Shown piece by piece: positions 42,545 through 51,383 of a stretch of DNA of 64,000 bases. Source of the stretch: JACVRW01 sp963728495 (lineage in GTDB: Bacteria; Actinomycetota; Thermoleophilia; Solirubrobacterales; Thermoleophilaceae); the NCBI GenBank assembly GCA_963728495.1, contig CAVSKI010000009.1, positions 186,001 to 250,000 on the forward strand, given 5' to 3'. The translations under genes were made by a program, and so were the position numbers. Numbering within the stretch: position 1 is the stretch's first letter; the number at the start of each line of letters is the position of its first letter. Under the pieces are notes generated by a model. The model was given only the letters and a program-made list of their open reading frames with translations. It ran no database searches and had not been told where the DNA came from.

Positions 42545-45500
42545 CTGGTCGGCTCGAGATGTCTGGGCTCTTCGTGCTCGTGGCGCACCGCAAGAACTCT
42601 CCAGCAGGCCAGCGCCAGGAGAAAGATGGCGGTGAGAGCGGTCCAGTGGGCCAGGAGCAGCGAGTTGCTGTAGCCGAAGCTGAAGCCGCCGTTGTTCTCC
42701 GGACCCACCACGAGATAGAGCAACGGGACGACCACCCCGAGCAGGAGGGCGGCGCCCAGGATCAGGATCCGCGGGCCGACGCCGCGCCAGAGCACGTAGG
42801 TGAGCACCGGGCCGATCACGAGGCCCATGCGCAGCGCAAACCACAGACTCAGCGGGACCGTGATCAGGAACGCGATGACTAGCGAGCGGAACAGCGGCAT
42901 GCCGCGCGGGGCCGGCTCGGGGAGCGGCGCCCGCGACAGTTGGGTCGGGCGCTCGCGGCCGAGCACCAGGCGGCCGAGCACCAGGAAGAGCACCAGCAGC
43001 AGGCAGACCACTCCCGAGATCACGTAGCTCCAGCGCACGCCGGCCTGCGGAGCAAAGGCGAAGCTCACGTCCCGACAGGACGCCGGGGCGAGCCAGCCGT
43101 TGGCGTAACCGTCGATGACCCGGGGTGGGCCAAGCGAGCGCCCGTCGCAGGTCGCCTCCCAGCCTCGGTTGTAGCTCTGGCCCAGCACCAGCCACGAGGG
43201 CCCGTCCAGGGCCACGCGCACATCGTTCACGGAGCTGCGTTCGAGGCGACCGGCGTCCACGACAGTCCCGCCACCCGAGCCGGATGCGGGCTGGGGTGCC
43301 GGCGAGCGCAGCCGCAGCAGGTCGACGCTGAAGGGCCCGGGCAGCGACCGGATGCGTTGGATTCCTTCGCCCATGCGCACCTCCCCCCGGCAGGAGCGGG
43401 CACGCAGCGGCCGGCCGGAGTCAAGCTCCTCGATCGTGCCCTCCACGCGCAGCGGCGCGACCTCGCGGCCCACGTCGATGCGCACCGTGCCGCACCGAGA
43501 GGGCAGCGGGCCGGCTCGCGGGACGCGCCCGGGCGGCAGGCCGGACACCGACACCGAGGCTAACCCCACCGCCCGGGTGGCGCGCTCGCGCAATGTCGTG
43601 CCACGCGGAAAGCGAGCGGCCAGGATGGTCAGGCGAAAGGCCCGCGCGCGGGCGGGCCGGGGGAGCACCACGCTGCCGTCGGAGGCCACCGGCAGCGCGG
43701 GCGTCGACCCACCCGGCCAGGAGAGGCGCACGCGTGTGGGCCGCCGGACGGGTTGGCGGGAGGGGGTCAGGCGCAGGCGAGACACAGTCAGGGAGCGCGG
43801 GCTGCGCCACGAGATCCACGGCGGCGGGGCCAGCGGCCGCACCCAAATGCCGATCCAGGCGGTGCTCTCGCTTTTGTCGAACGCGCTCGAGGCCCGGTAC
43901 CGCGGGATGTCGTGGAAGCGGCTGGACGATTCGAAAGCCGTTCCCGACGCCATCCCCGCCAGGACGTCGAGGGTCGAATCGCGGGCACTCAGCGCGGGCT
44001 GTACCCAGGCATCGAGGGTGTAGGAGCGCGAGGTGGGAGTAAAAACGGCGCGGTCCAGTCGGCTCTCGGGGTCGGCGCGGTCCTCGAGGCGCCCGATGGT
44101 CGGATCGGCAACGTAGCGGTCGCGCTGGAAGGGGGTGTCGCCGGTGGTGCGCTCGAAGAGGTAGGTCAAGCCGACGCGCCGAAGATCGCGCCCAGCCAGC
44201 GCGCGGGCGCTGGCAATCGGCGCCCGCAGGATCTCGTGGACGCGCACACCGGGAATCCGCACCTCGCGCAGGCCGCCGCCGCTTCGGAGGCCCACCTCCG
44301 GCTGGTCCACGTCGGTCAGCACCACCCGGACCCTCGATACCTCCGACTGGTCCAGGGAGACGCGTGTCCAGCCGCGTCCCACGGGTGACTGGACGCCGTT
44401 GACATCGACAGCCTTGACCACGCCGTGTTTGCTTCGCACGGGCAGCACGTCGACGTAGGGAACGCGTCGTGGCGTGCTGAACCCGATCTCCAACCACCAC
44501 TGCTCCTCGGGAGCCACCCGATCGGCGACCCAGGCTGTGGCGAGATCGTGATCGAAGGCCGCGACAGGCGAGTGCTCGGGGAATTGGGCCGCGTTGGCCG
44601 AGGCGGGAGTGCTCAGGTAGCTCGCGCCCTGCAGCGCGGTGACGGTTTGAGTGTCTGGTCCGCGCTCGGTGAACGGGTTGGTGGCGGCAGCGTTCCTGTC
44701 GAGCTGCTCGGTTTCGCGGAGGGTGGGGCCCACGTTCTGGTGCGCGGACTGCGGGACGAACTGCCGCCGCCTATTGGAGTCGCTCACCACGACTTCGGCG
44801 CCATTGGTTGCGTGTGTCCTGATCTGCCGCGCGGAGAGGTCGGCGGCGTACAGGATCGGACTGCGTTCGGGCAGAGCGGCGAAGGCGGCCAGGTTGGCCA
44901 GGCCGGCCGCGCTGCCGTCGACGATGGTGGCCGGTCCACGTGGGGTGACGTGAACGAGGCCTCGACCCGGTGGCAGGTCGTAGCGCCGGACCTCGGGCAG
45001 CGGGGCCGGCGCTTCGAGGTCTCCGAGAGCCGCGGGTCGGTCGCGCACGGGGCCGTAGCTGCGAGACGGAAACCGCAAGCCCTGCTCGGCCAGCTCCGCT
45101 GCTGCCGGCGCGGGGTCCAGCGAGCCCGAGCGCGAGACATCGTCGTCAGCGCCGCTGATGACGGCTCGGACGCCCATCAGGCGAAGCAGCGGAGGCAATT
45201 GCCCGGGCACCAGTCGCCGTTGCTGAACGAGCGAGTCCACGGTGGTCAGAAGGTCGACGGCGTGGAGGTCGGAGAGCGGGGTTTCGTAGCGCGCCGCCAC
45301 CGGCCGCTCGGTGAGACGGGGAAGGATTGAGTCCACCGTTCCCCCCCACTTGTAGTAGTAGAAGACCGAGCCGGGCAGGATCATGGCTCGCGAGTTTTCC
45401 GGGAGCTCGCGGTCCAGTCCCCTGCCGGCCTCCGCCCAGGCCGCGGGGATCCGCTCCCAGTTGAGCTGGCTGTCGAGCGCCTGGCCGCGGACCAGCGGGA

Positions 45501-46791
45501 GCGCGCTCAGGAGGATGAGCGCGGCGAGCGCGGCGGGGGCGGCAATCAGAGCCGCCGTGCGGCCGCGACCCGATCGAAGGGCGCGCAGGCGCGCCCAGGC
45601 CAGCTGGGCGGCGAGCCCCAGCAACCCCGCCACGCCGAGGGCCACCAGCGGCGCGGCCTTCTGAGTCGTGCGCATGAAACGGACCAGCCACGCCTCGCGG
45701 TAGATCCACTCCATCGCCTTTCGAACCTGTGTCCCGTCAGGGAATCCGGCGGCCATGATGAAGACGCCGACGATCACGAGCAGGAGCAGGAACGGGCCGT
45801 AGCGAAAGCGCCTCGTCCACAGGAATCCGGCCACCGCGAGGGCGGGGAGCAGCAGCGAGGCGCCCACCACCAGGGGGTTGTAGAGCAGGGTGGGGCTGTC
45901 GTCGAACAGCGGCCGGGTGACGCCGTAGCCGTATCCGAGATACGAGGTCCAGTAGCCCATCAGCCGCAGCGACTCGTTGACGCTGTTGGTGCCCCAGATG
46001 GACCGCGGCTGCTCGGTGAACTGCAGGAAGTCGATGCCGTAACGGACGTGGACGAACAGCGGGACGATCCACCACAGCGACGCCGGCACGGCTAGCACGC
46101 CCATGCGCAACAAGAAACCTCCCGCGTCGCGCCAGCGCACCGCACGGGTCATCGGCTCGTAGACCAGCAGCACCAACGGGCCTACCAGCATCCACCCGAC
46201 CACGGCCGCGTTGATGCCCGCCGCGCATGAGGTGAGGATGAGCGCGAACGCTCCCGCCCACCACCAGCCCCGCCAGCCTCTGAAGCCATGCACGGCGCGC
46301 ACGCCGCGGTGAACCACGATCAGCAGCCAGGGCAGCGCGGCATAGGCGATCAGGGCGCTGGTCGCCCGCCCCGTGTTGAACACGGTGTATGGGTTGAACA
46401 CGTAGAACCCGGTCGCGACCAGATGGGCCACGCCGCGTGGGCGCCCGGCGAGCACGTCGAGCAGTCGCAACATGCCCCAGGCGGCCAAGGCCAGCAGCAG
46501 CCCCAGCCACAGGCGCTGAACCACCCACGGCGCCAAGCCCAGCTCGCGCAGCGCGGCGTAGAAGGGCCCCATCGGCCACAGGTAGCCGCTGTACTGCGCG
46601 CTGTGAACGTCACCCAGGTCGGTGGTCGGCGTCCACGCCGCGGCCACGTCGGCCAGGAAGCGCACCGGGTCGACGTGAAGATCGATCTTCGTATCGGTGG
46701 TGGCCCATCCCGGTCGCTGGGCGAGGGCCACCCCGAACGCCAGTGCGGCGAAGCCCAGCGTCATCGCCCTGTCCCGCCTGCGCCCCCGCAT
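42541..46791 (-). CDS. AftD-like (DUF3367) protein, second copy
   Basis: 1416 aa from the ATG at 46791. It shares with the 14.4 kb protein 'AQRPGWATTDTKIDLHVDP', 'WPMGPFYAALRELGLAPWVVQ', 'INAAVVGWMLVGPLVLLVYE' and, in the outer region, 'PLSDLHAVDLLTTVDSLVQQ', 'FDHDLATAWVAD' and 'SSAFDKSESTAWIGIW' (two galactose-binding-like modules). A C-terminal block with 'GQSYNRGWEA' and 'VIDGYANGWL' precedes the final helices; it parallels 'GEGYNRGWRA' in the first copy. The whole layout is the same, so the two are paralogues along their full length. The family transfers arabinofuranose in mycobacteria; the donor here is unknown. Confidence 0.85.
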   Translation of the reverse strand: MRGRRRDRAMTLGFAALAFGVALAQRPGWATTDTKIDLHVDPVRFLADVAAAWTPTTDLGDVHSAQYSGYLWPMGPFYAALRELGLAPWVVQRLWLGLLLALAAWGMLRLLDVLAGRPRGVAHLVATGFYVFNPYTVFNTGRATSALIAYAALPWLLIVVHRGVRAVHGFRGWRGWWWAGAFALILTSCAAGINAAVVGWMLVGPLVLLVYEPMTRAVRWRDAGGFLLRMGVLAVPASLWWIVPLFVHVRYGIDFLQFTEQPRSIWGTNSVNESLRLMGYWTSYLGYGYGVTRPLFDDSPTLLYNPLVVGASLLLPALAVAGFLWTRRFRYGPFLLLLVIVGVFIMAAGFPDGTQVRKAMEWIYREAWLVRFMRTTQKAAPLVALGVAGLLGLAAQLAWARLRALRSGRGRTAALIAAPAALAALILLSALPLVRGQALDSQLNWERIPAAWAEAGRGLDRELPENSRAMILPGSVFYYYKWGGTVDSILPRLTERPVAARYETPLSDLHAVDLLTTVDSLVQQRRLVPGQLPPLLRLMGVRAVISGADDDVSRSGSLDPAPAAAELAEQGLRFPSRSYGPVRDRPAALGDLEAPAPLPEVRRYDLPPGRGLVHVTPRGPATIVDGSAAGLANLAAFAALPERSPILYAADLSARQIRTHATNGAEVVVSDSNRRRQFVPQSAHQNVGPTLRETEQLDRNAAATNPFTERGPDTQTVTALQGASYLSTPASANAAQFPEHSPVAAFDHDLATAWVADRVAPEEQWWLEIGFSTPRRVPYVDVLPVRSKHGVVKAVDVNGVQSPVGRGWTRVSLDQSEVSRVRVVLTDVDQPEVGLRSGGGLREVRIPGVRVHEILRAPIASARALAGRDLRRVGLTYLFERTTGDTPFQRDRYVADPTIGRLEDRADPESRLDRAVFTPTSRSYTLDAWVQPALSARDSTLDVLAGMASGTAFESSSRFHDIPRYRASSAFDKSESTAWIGIWVRPLAPPPWISWRSPRSLTVSRLRLTPSRQPVRRPTRVRLSWPGGSTPALPVASDGSVVLPRPARARAFRLTILAARFPRGTTLRERATRAVGLASVSVSGLPPGRVPRAGPLPSRCGTVRIDVGREVAPLRVEGTIEELDSGRPLRARSCRGEVRMGEGIQRIRSLPGPFSVDLLRLRSPAPQPASGSGGGTVVDAGRLERSSVNDVRVALDGPSWLVLGQSYNRGWEATCDGRSLGPPRVIDGYANGWLAPASCRDVSFAFAPQAGVRWSYVISGVVCLLLVLFLVLGRLVLGRERPTQLSRAPLPEPAPRGMPLFRSLVIAFLITVPLSLWFALRMGLVIGPVLTYVLWRGVGPRILILGAALLLGVVVPLLYLVVGPENNGGFSFGYSNSLLLAHWTALTAIFLLALACWRVLAVRHEHEEPRHLEPTR

Positions 46792-46801
46792 CGAGGCGGG
46801 A

Positions 46802-46807
46802 AGCCTA
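46802..46807 (-). promoter_or_regulatory. Candidate -10 hexamer TAGGCT
   Basis: TAGGCT lies 10 bases before the ATG at 46791, in the 43-base gap after the methyltransferase. It supports that ATG and suggests an internal promoter. Confidence 0.35.
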
Positions 46808-46834
46808 GCTTTCGGTGGCTCCCCGGTTATCTCG

Positions 46835-47569
46835 TCAGCGCGCAAGGCCGACCATGCCGACCGACACCCCGGCGGGCAGGCGAACACCGCGCTCGATCAG
46901 CTTCGCCTCGCCCTCGGAGGGCAGTTCCAGAAGGCGATCGAGGGCAGCGGGAGCGAGGGTCATGTCCGACTGGGGGGTGTCCTCCGCCGGCCGCAGCCGG
47001 CGTAGTAGGCGAACCGCGGCCACACCGGGAAGCAACGCGGTGAAGAAGTAGGTTCGGACCTGCGGTTCCCAACCGGAGTCCTTCATGGACTCGCTCAGCC
47101 GACGCTCGGTGTAGCGGCGCCGATGGTGCAGCGATTCGTCGTGCTGGCTCCACAACCAGCTGTAGGCCGGGACAGTCACCAGAAGCCGGCCGCCCGGGCG
47201 GGCCGCGCGACGCAGCTCGCGCAGCGCGCGCCGATCGTCGTCCAGGTGCTCGATCACGTCGGTGGCGAGCGTGAGGTCGAAGCGGCCGCCCTCGAAGGGC
47301 AGATCCTCCAGCGCGGCCTGCTGTACGCCCGCGAGCCCGCGACGACGGCAGAAGTCGACCGCCTCCGCCGACGCGTCCACGCCCTCGGCCTGCCCGAGGC
47401 CGCCGAACTCCACGAGGTTGCGTCCGGTGCCGCAACCGGCATCGAGCAGCCGCGACGCCGAGTGGACTCCCGCGCGGGCCAGCAGCGCCCAGATCACGGT
47501 GCGCCGGCCGCGAAACCACCAGTGCCGGTCTTCGAGCTCGTAAAGCTCGCGGTACCGCCAGTCGTCCAT
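46835..47569 (-). CDS. SAM-dependent methyltransferase
   Basis: 244 aa; the ATG lies four bases after the upstream stop. 'RLLDAGCGTGRNLVEF' is the SAM-binding loop, 'AEGVDASAEAVDFCRR' the acidic strand, 'FDLTLATDVIEHLDDDRRAL' motif II, and 'ARPGGRLLVTVPAYSWLWS' the following strand with 'HHRRRYTERRL'. This is a common methyltransferase type in polysaccharide loci. The last third contains a hydrophobic patch ('TYFFTALLPGVAAVRLL') that may contact the membrane. It lies between the GT4-flippase fusion and the AftD-like gene, the same pairing with an AftD-like protein as on the other arm. Confidence 0.8.
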   Translation of the reverse strand: MDDWRYRELYELEDRHWWFRGRRTVIWALLARAGVHSASRLLDAGCGTGRNLVEFGGLGQAEGVDASAEAVDFCRRRGLAGVQQAALEDLPFEGGRFDLTLATDVIEHLDDDRRALRELRRAARPGGRLLVTVPAYSWLWSQHDESLHHRRRYTERRLSESMKDSGWEPQVRTYFFTALLPGVAAVRLLRRLRPAEDTPQSDMTLAPAALDRLLELPSEGEAKLIERGVRLPAGVSVGMVGLAR

Positions 47570-47573
47570 CGGG

Positions 47574-49940
47574 TCAGCTCACGCGGGCCGCGGCGGGCGC
47601 GCGGGCGGCGCTCAGCGCGAGCAGGCTCACAGCCGCGATCGCCTGCAGCACGAGTACCAGCGTGGCAAAGGCCGCGAGGTCGTTCGCCGTGCTCAGAACC
47701 ACCGGCTCCACGAGCGCTATCGCGCCCAGCACGGGTAGGAAGGCCACGCGCCCGAGGGCCAGCATGTACTGCACGGCAAGGCAGGCCACGGCCAGCAGGG
47801 CCATGGCCAGCGCGAGCGCGGGCAGCTGGCCGGCGGCGCCGGCCAGCTCCGAGCCGAAGGCGAGCTCGAGGACCGGACCGGGCAGCAGGCAGAACAGAGC
47901 AAGCAGCGGGGCTGACAGCGTGCCCACCACCAGCAGAGCGTGGCGCAGGGCGGAACGAGGCTGCATTCCGGCGGCCGACAGGCGGGCGGCCTCGGGCAGC
48001 AGGTACAGACCCACGCCGATCGCCACCCACACCAGCGTCTTTGCCGCCAGCGCAGCCGCGGCGTAGGACCCGGCCTCGCTTCCGTCGAGCTCGTGGCGCA
48101 CGAGGATCACATCGACGTTCTGCAGCACCGCCAGCAGGGTGAGGCCGATGACCACGACCTTGGTCTCCCCGAGAAGGTCACGCAGCCGCCGCTCCGGCGC
48201 GGGAGCGCTCGGCGGCGCGAGCCTGCGGTGCATCACCGCGGCGAGTGCCACGGCGATGGCCAAAAGCGAAAGCGGCGTGGCCACGAAGGCGCCCGTGACG
48301 CCGGCCCCGAGGAGCACGAGGCCGACGGCGATCGCGAGGCGCCCGAGGCCCTCGAGGACGATGCTGCGGCCGACGGCGCCGTAGGCGCCGAGACCTTGAA
48401 GCACGCCTCTCTGGATGGAGGCGAGCATCCACAGACCGATGGTGGGTAGCAGCGCCGCCGCCGCCCATTCCTGGCTCACGCCGATCAGCTCGGCCAGCGG
48501 CTGGCGGATGAACACACCGGTCGCCGCGAGCGCGACGCACCACAGGACGAGGCCGCGTGCCCACCCGCGTACGGCGCCGGCGCCGGGGCCGAGGCGGCCC
48601 ATGGTCGTGTCGCGCGCCGACGCGACCTGGAGGGCGCAGCCGGGGATGGCGAGGATCACGAAGGCGGACAGCAGGGCGGCGAGGGACCCGAAGTCCGTGG
48701 CCCCTAGCAGCCGGGCGAACGTGAAGGCGAAGATCGCGCCGATCCCATGGCCGGCGAGCGTCACGGCGGCCAGGGCGGCCGCCTTCGCGGTCTCCGACTG
48801 CGCGAGGATCGCCCCGAGCGCCGGCCGGCCGACGGCCGCCTCGCGCTCGAGCACCTCGAGGTTGGTCTTCGCCGGGCGGTCCCACGTGAAGGTTCGCGCC
48901 CGACGCTCGGCCTCGTCGCCCATCCGCTCGCGCAGCTCGGGATCGTCCACGACCTCCCGCACCCGCCGGCACAGCTCCTCTGGATCGTGGGCCAGCACTC
49001 CGGTCTCGCCGTCGACGATCGACTCGGCCAGGCCGCCGACCGCGAGCGCCGCGCTCGGTGTGCCGCACAGCGCGGCCTCCATCACCGTCAGCGACCACCC
49101 CTCCGACGACGAGGCGGTCAGCGCGATCCAGGCCTGCCCGTACAGCTCGGTCTTGGTCTGCTCGTCGACGAAGCCGTGCATGATCACGCGTGACGAGAGC
49201 CCGCGGCGCTCGATCTCGGCCTCGAGGTCCTCGCGGTGGTCGCCGTCGCCGGCGATGTCGAGGGTCGCCTCGGGCACCGCCTCCAGCACGTCGAGGATGT
49301 TCTCGATGCGCTTGTAGGCCTTGAGGCGGCCCAGGTAGAGCAGCCGCGGCTTCTCCGCACGCCGGCCGCGGCGAAACGGCCCCGGCTCGACGCCCAGGTA
49401 GGCGACCGTGATGTGGTCGCGGGGAATGCCCACCCTCACGAGGTCGTCGCGCGCCGACTTCGAGATGGTCAGACACGGGGCGTGGCGGTACAGGTAGCGC
49501 AGCGGCATCGCCTCGAGCGCCCAGAAGAGCAGATGGCCGAGCCGGCCGAACTCGTTCACGTACAGGTCGTCGTGCACGTGGTGGACCAGGGCCACCCGCG
49601 GCTTGCGCAGCCAGAGCGGGGTGAGGAAGGTGATGCCGTTGATCACCTCGAGCACCACGTCGGCGTCGCGCCCGACCCCTCGCCGGACGGTCCAGAAGGC
49701 CCGGGCGAACACCGACGCGCGCCCGCCGCGGCGGTGTACCACCAGGTTGGGAGCCAGCTGCTCGACGGCTTTTGCGCCGGGATAGGAGCCGGTAACGATC
49801 GTGATCTTGTGGCCCCAGGCGACCCAGCGGGAGATCTGCCCGTACAGGTTGGTGCCGTTGCCGCCGCCCTGCGGATGGGTCCAGTCACGGTCCACCAGCA
49901 CGAGGATGTGGAGCGGCCGGGCGTTGGCTTCCGGGCTCAT
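47574..49940 (-). CDS. Fusion of a GT4 glycosyltransferase and a Wzx-type flippase
   Basis: 788 aa in one uninterrupted frame. Residues about 8-370 form a GT4 domain: 'VLVDRDWTHPQGGGNGTNLY', 'VAYLGVEPGPFRRG', 'LLYLGRLKAYKRIENIL' and E280-x7-E288. Residues about 385-788 form a flippase with about twelve helices, starting 'GIGAIFAFTFARLLGATDFG' and containing 'SIQRGVLQGLGAYGAVG'. That half closely resembles the separate flippase encoded just upstream ('SVQRGVLQGFQHYQIV'; both share 'DVTGAF'/'GVTGAF' and 'LLPEAAR'). A single chain that adds a sugar and then carries the lipid-linked product across the membrane is an attractive model, but direct coupling is inferred. Confidence 0.85.
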   Translation of the reverse strand: MSPEANARPLHILVLVDRDWTHPQGGGNGTNLYGQISRWVAWGHKITIVTGSYPGAKAVEQLAPNLVVHRRGGRASVFARAFWTVRRGVGRDADVVLEVINGITFLTPLWLRKPRVALVHHVHDDLYVNEFGRLGHLLFWALEAMPLRYLYRHAPCLTISKSARDDLVRVGIPRDHITVAYLGVEPGPFRRGRRAEKPRLLYLGRLKAYKRIENILDVLEAVPEATLDIAGDGDHREDLEAEIERRGLSSRVIMHGFVDEQTKTELYGQAWIALTASSSEGWSLTVMEAALCGTPSAALAVGGLAESIVDGETGVLAHDPEELCRRVREVVDDPELRERMGDEAERRARTFTWDRPAKTNLEVLEREAAVGRPALGAILAQSETAKAAALAAVTLAGHGIGAIFAFTFARLLGATDFGSLAALLSAFVILAIPGCALQVASARDTTMGRLGPGAGAVRGWARGLVLWCVALAATGVFIRQPLAELIGVSQEWAAAALLPTIGLWMLASIQRGVLQGLGAYGAVGRSIVLEGLGRLAIAVGLVLLGAGVTGAFVATPLSLLAIAVALAAVMHRRLAPPSAPAPERRLRDLLGETKVVVIGLTLLAVLQNVDVILVRHELDGSEAGSYAAAALAAKTLVWVAIGVGLYLLPEAARLSAAGMQPRSALRHALLVVGTLSAPLLALFCLLPGPVLELAFGSELAGAAGQLPALALAMALLAVACLAVQYMLALGRVAFLPVLGAIALVEPVVLSTANDLAAFATLVLVLQAIAAVSLLALSAARAPAAARVS

Positions 49941-49950
49941 GAGACCGACG

Positions 49951-49956
49951 AACCTA
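49951..49956 (-). promoter_or_regulatory. Candidate -10 hexamer TAGGTT
   Basis: TAGGTT lies 10 bases before the ATG at 49940, in the 22-base gap after the upstream flippase. Confidence 0.35.
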
Positions 49957-49962
49957 GCGCGG

Positions 49963-51279
49963 TCACACCGCCACCGGGGCGCCGACTTTGGGACCGCGCT
50001 GGCGGACCGCGAGCAGCATCGTGCTCGAGGCGCACGCCAGCTGCACGCCGAACAGGGCGATCGCCACGGTGGTGAGATCGGCGCCGATCAGAATCAACAG
50101 CACCGTTTCCATGAGGAGGCAGACGGCCAGGACCCAGATGAAGCTGGCGCGCCCCATCGCCAGCAGGTACTGCACGGACAGGTATGCGCAGGCCAGCAAT
50201 GCCATGGCCATCCCGAGCCAGGGCAGGGCGTCGGAGGCCTCGGTCAGCTTGTCGCCGAACACCGCCGCGAGGAGCTCCTTTCCGGCGAACGCGTAGATCA
50301 AGACCATCGGTACGGCGGCTGCCGCTATCAGTCCCACCGTGCGCAACAGGATGGGCCGCGCGTCGATGCCGCTCTTGCCCCTCCGCGCCGCCTCGGGCAG
50401 GAGGTACATGCCCAGCCCCACCGCGATCCAGATGATGGCCTTGGCGGCCACCGCGGCCACCGCGTAGGAGCCGGCGGCATCGGCGCTCGCCTCGTGCTTG
50501 ACGATGATGATGTGCACCTCCTGCAGTGCCAGCAGCAGCGTCAGCCCGATCACCGGGGCCCAGGCGCCGGCCAGCAGGTCGCGCAGGCGGGCCGGGCTCT
50601 CGTCGTCCGGCGCCACGCCCCCCAGCTGCCGGCGCAGCGGCACCAGCAGCACCACTGCCATGGCCAGCAGCGAAAGGGCGCTGCCGAGGAAGGCGCCGGT
50701 CACGTCCAGCCCCACGCTCACGAGCAGTAGCGCGAAGCCGATTCGCGAACACGCCTCGCCCACGATGCTGAAGGCCACGATCTGGTAGTGCTGGAAGCCC
50801 TGCAGGACGCCCCGCTGGACGGACAGGATGATCCACAGCATGGCCGTGACCGGGACCGCCGCCGCGGCCCACAGGTCGTCCACGTTGATCACCGCGGCGA
50901 TGACCGAGCGCAGCGGGATCGCGATGAGCGCGACGATCACCGTGGCCGCCGCGAGCCTGATCAGCCACCGGTGCACGCCTGCGCCTGCGTTGGGAGCACC
51001 CGCCGCCAGGTCATGGCTGACCGTGCGGGCCGCGGCGATCTGCAGCGCCGAGCCGGGGACCATCATGATGATGAAGGCCGAGAGCAGTACCGCCAGTGAG
51101 CCGTAGCCCGAGGCGCCCAGCATCCGGGCGAAGATGATCGTGAACACGAGCGCGAGGACGTTGGCGGCGATCACCGCCACCCCGAGTCCGGCCGCGCGAC
51201 CGGTGTCCGACGTCTTCAAATCGCCCAGGAGTGCGCGCAGGTCTGTCCTGCTTCGCCCTGGGAGCACAGGCATTCGCAC
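49963..51279 (-). CDS. Polysaccharide flippase (Wzx/MurJ-superfamily)
   Basis: 438 aa using the GTG at 51279. An ATG at 51327 would add 16 residues of low-complexity sequence but lies upstream of the likely -10 hexamer. About twelve helices, beginning 'VIAANVLALVFTIIFARMLG', with 'SGYGSLAVLLSAFIIMMVPG', 'VQRGVLQGFQHYQIV' and 'GLGMYLLPEAARRG'. It is paralogous to the C-terminal half of the next gene, most likely through a tandem duplication. It moves a polyprenyl-linked glycan across the membrane. It heads the minus-strand arm that ends at 35751. Confidence 0.85.
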   Translation of the reverse strand: MRMPVLPGRSRTDLRALLGDLKTSDTGRAAGLGVAVIAANVLALVFTIIFARMLGASGYGSLAVLLSAFIIMMVPGSALQIAAARTVSHDLAAGAPNAGAGVHRWLIRLAAATVIVALIAIPLRSVIAAVINVDDLWAAAAVPVTAMLWIILSVQRGVLQGFQHYQIVAFSIVGEACSRIGFALLLVSVGLDVTGAFLGSALSLLAMAVVLLVPLRRQLGGVAPDDESPARLRDLLAGAWAPVIGLTLLLALQEVHIIIVKHEASADAAGSYAVAAVAAKAIIWIAVGLGMYLLPEAARRGKSGIDARPILLRTVGLIAAAAVPMVLIYAFAGKELLAAVFGDKLTEASDALPWLGMAMALLACAYLSVQYLLAMGRASFIWVLAVCLLMETVLLILIGADLTTVAIALFGVQLACASSTMLLAVRQRGPKVGAPVAV

Positions 51280-51285
51280 GGCGCC

Positions 51286-51291
51286 AGAGTA
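51286..51291 (-). promoter_or_regulatory. Candidate -10 hexamer TACTCT
   Basis: TACTCT lies 6 bases before the GTG at 51279. It is the basis for choosing that start over the ATG at 51327. Confidence 0.35.
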
Positions 51292-51368
51292 GCCTCGCGG
51301 GCTCGGGGCGGGAAGGTCATCGTCCATAAGCGCGCCTAGAGGGCCCGGGCGTCCTGCGGCCCACGCAC

Positions 51369-51374
51369 TATCCT
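51369..51374 (+). promoter_or_regulatory. Candidate -10 hexamer TATCCT
   Basis: TATCCT lies 9 bases before the ATG at 51384. It is the likely promoter of the plus-strand operon running to about 58.6 kb. Confidence 0.4.
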
Positions 51375-51383
51375 CGCCTGGGG

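Noticed and set aside
51280..51327. ATG at 51327 as start of the flippase
   Set aside because: The added residues are low complexity and a hexamer with the usual spacing precedes the GTG at 51279. The choice is not certain.
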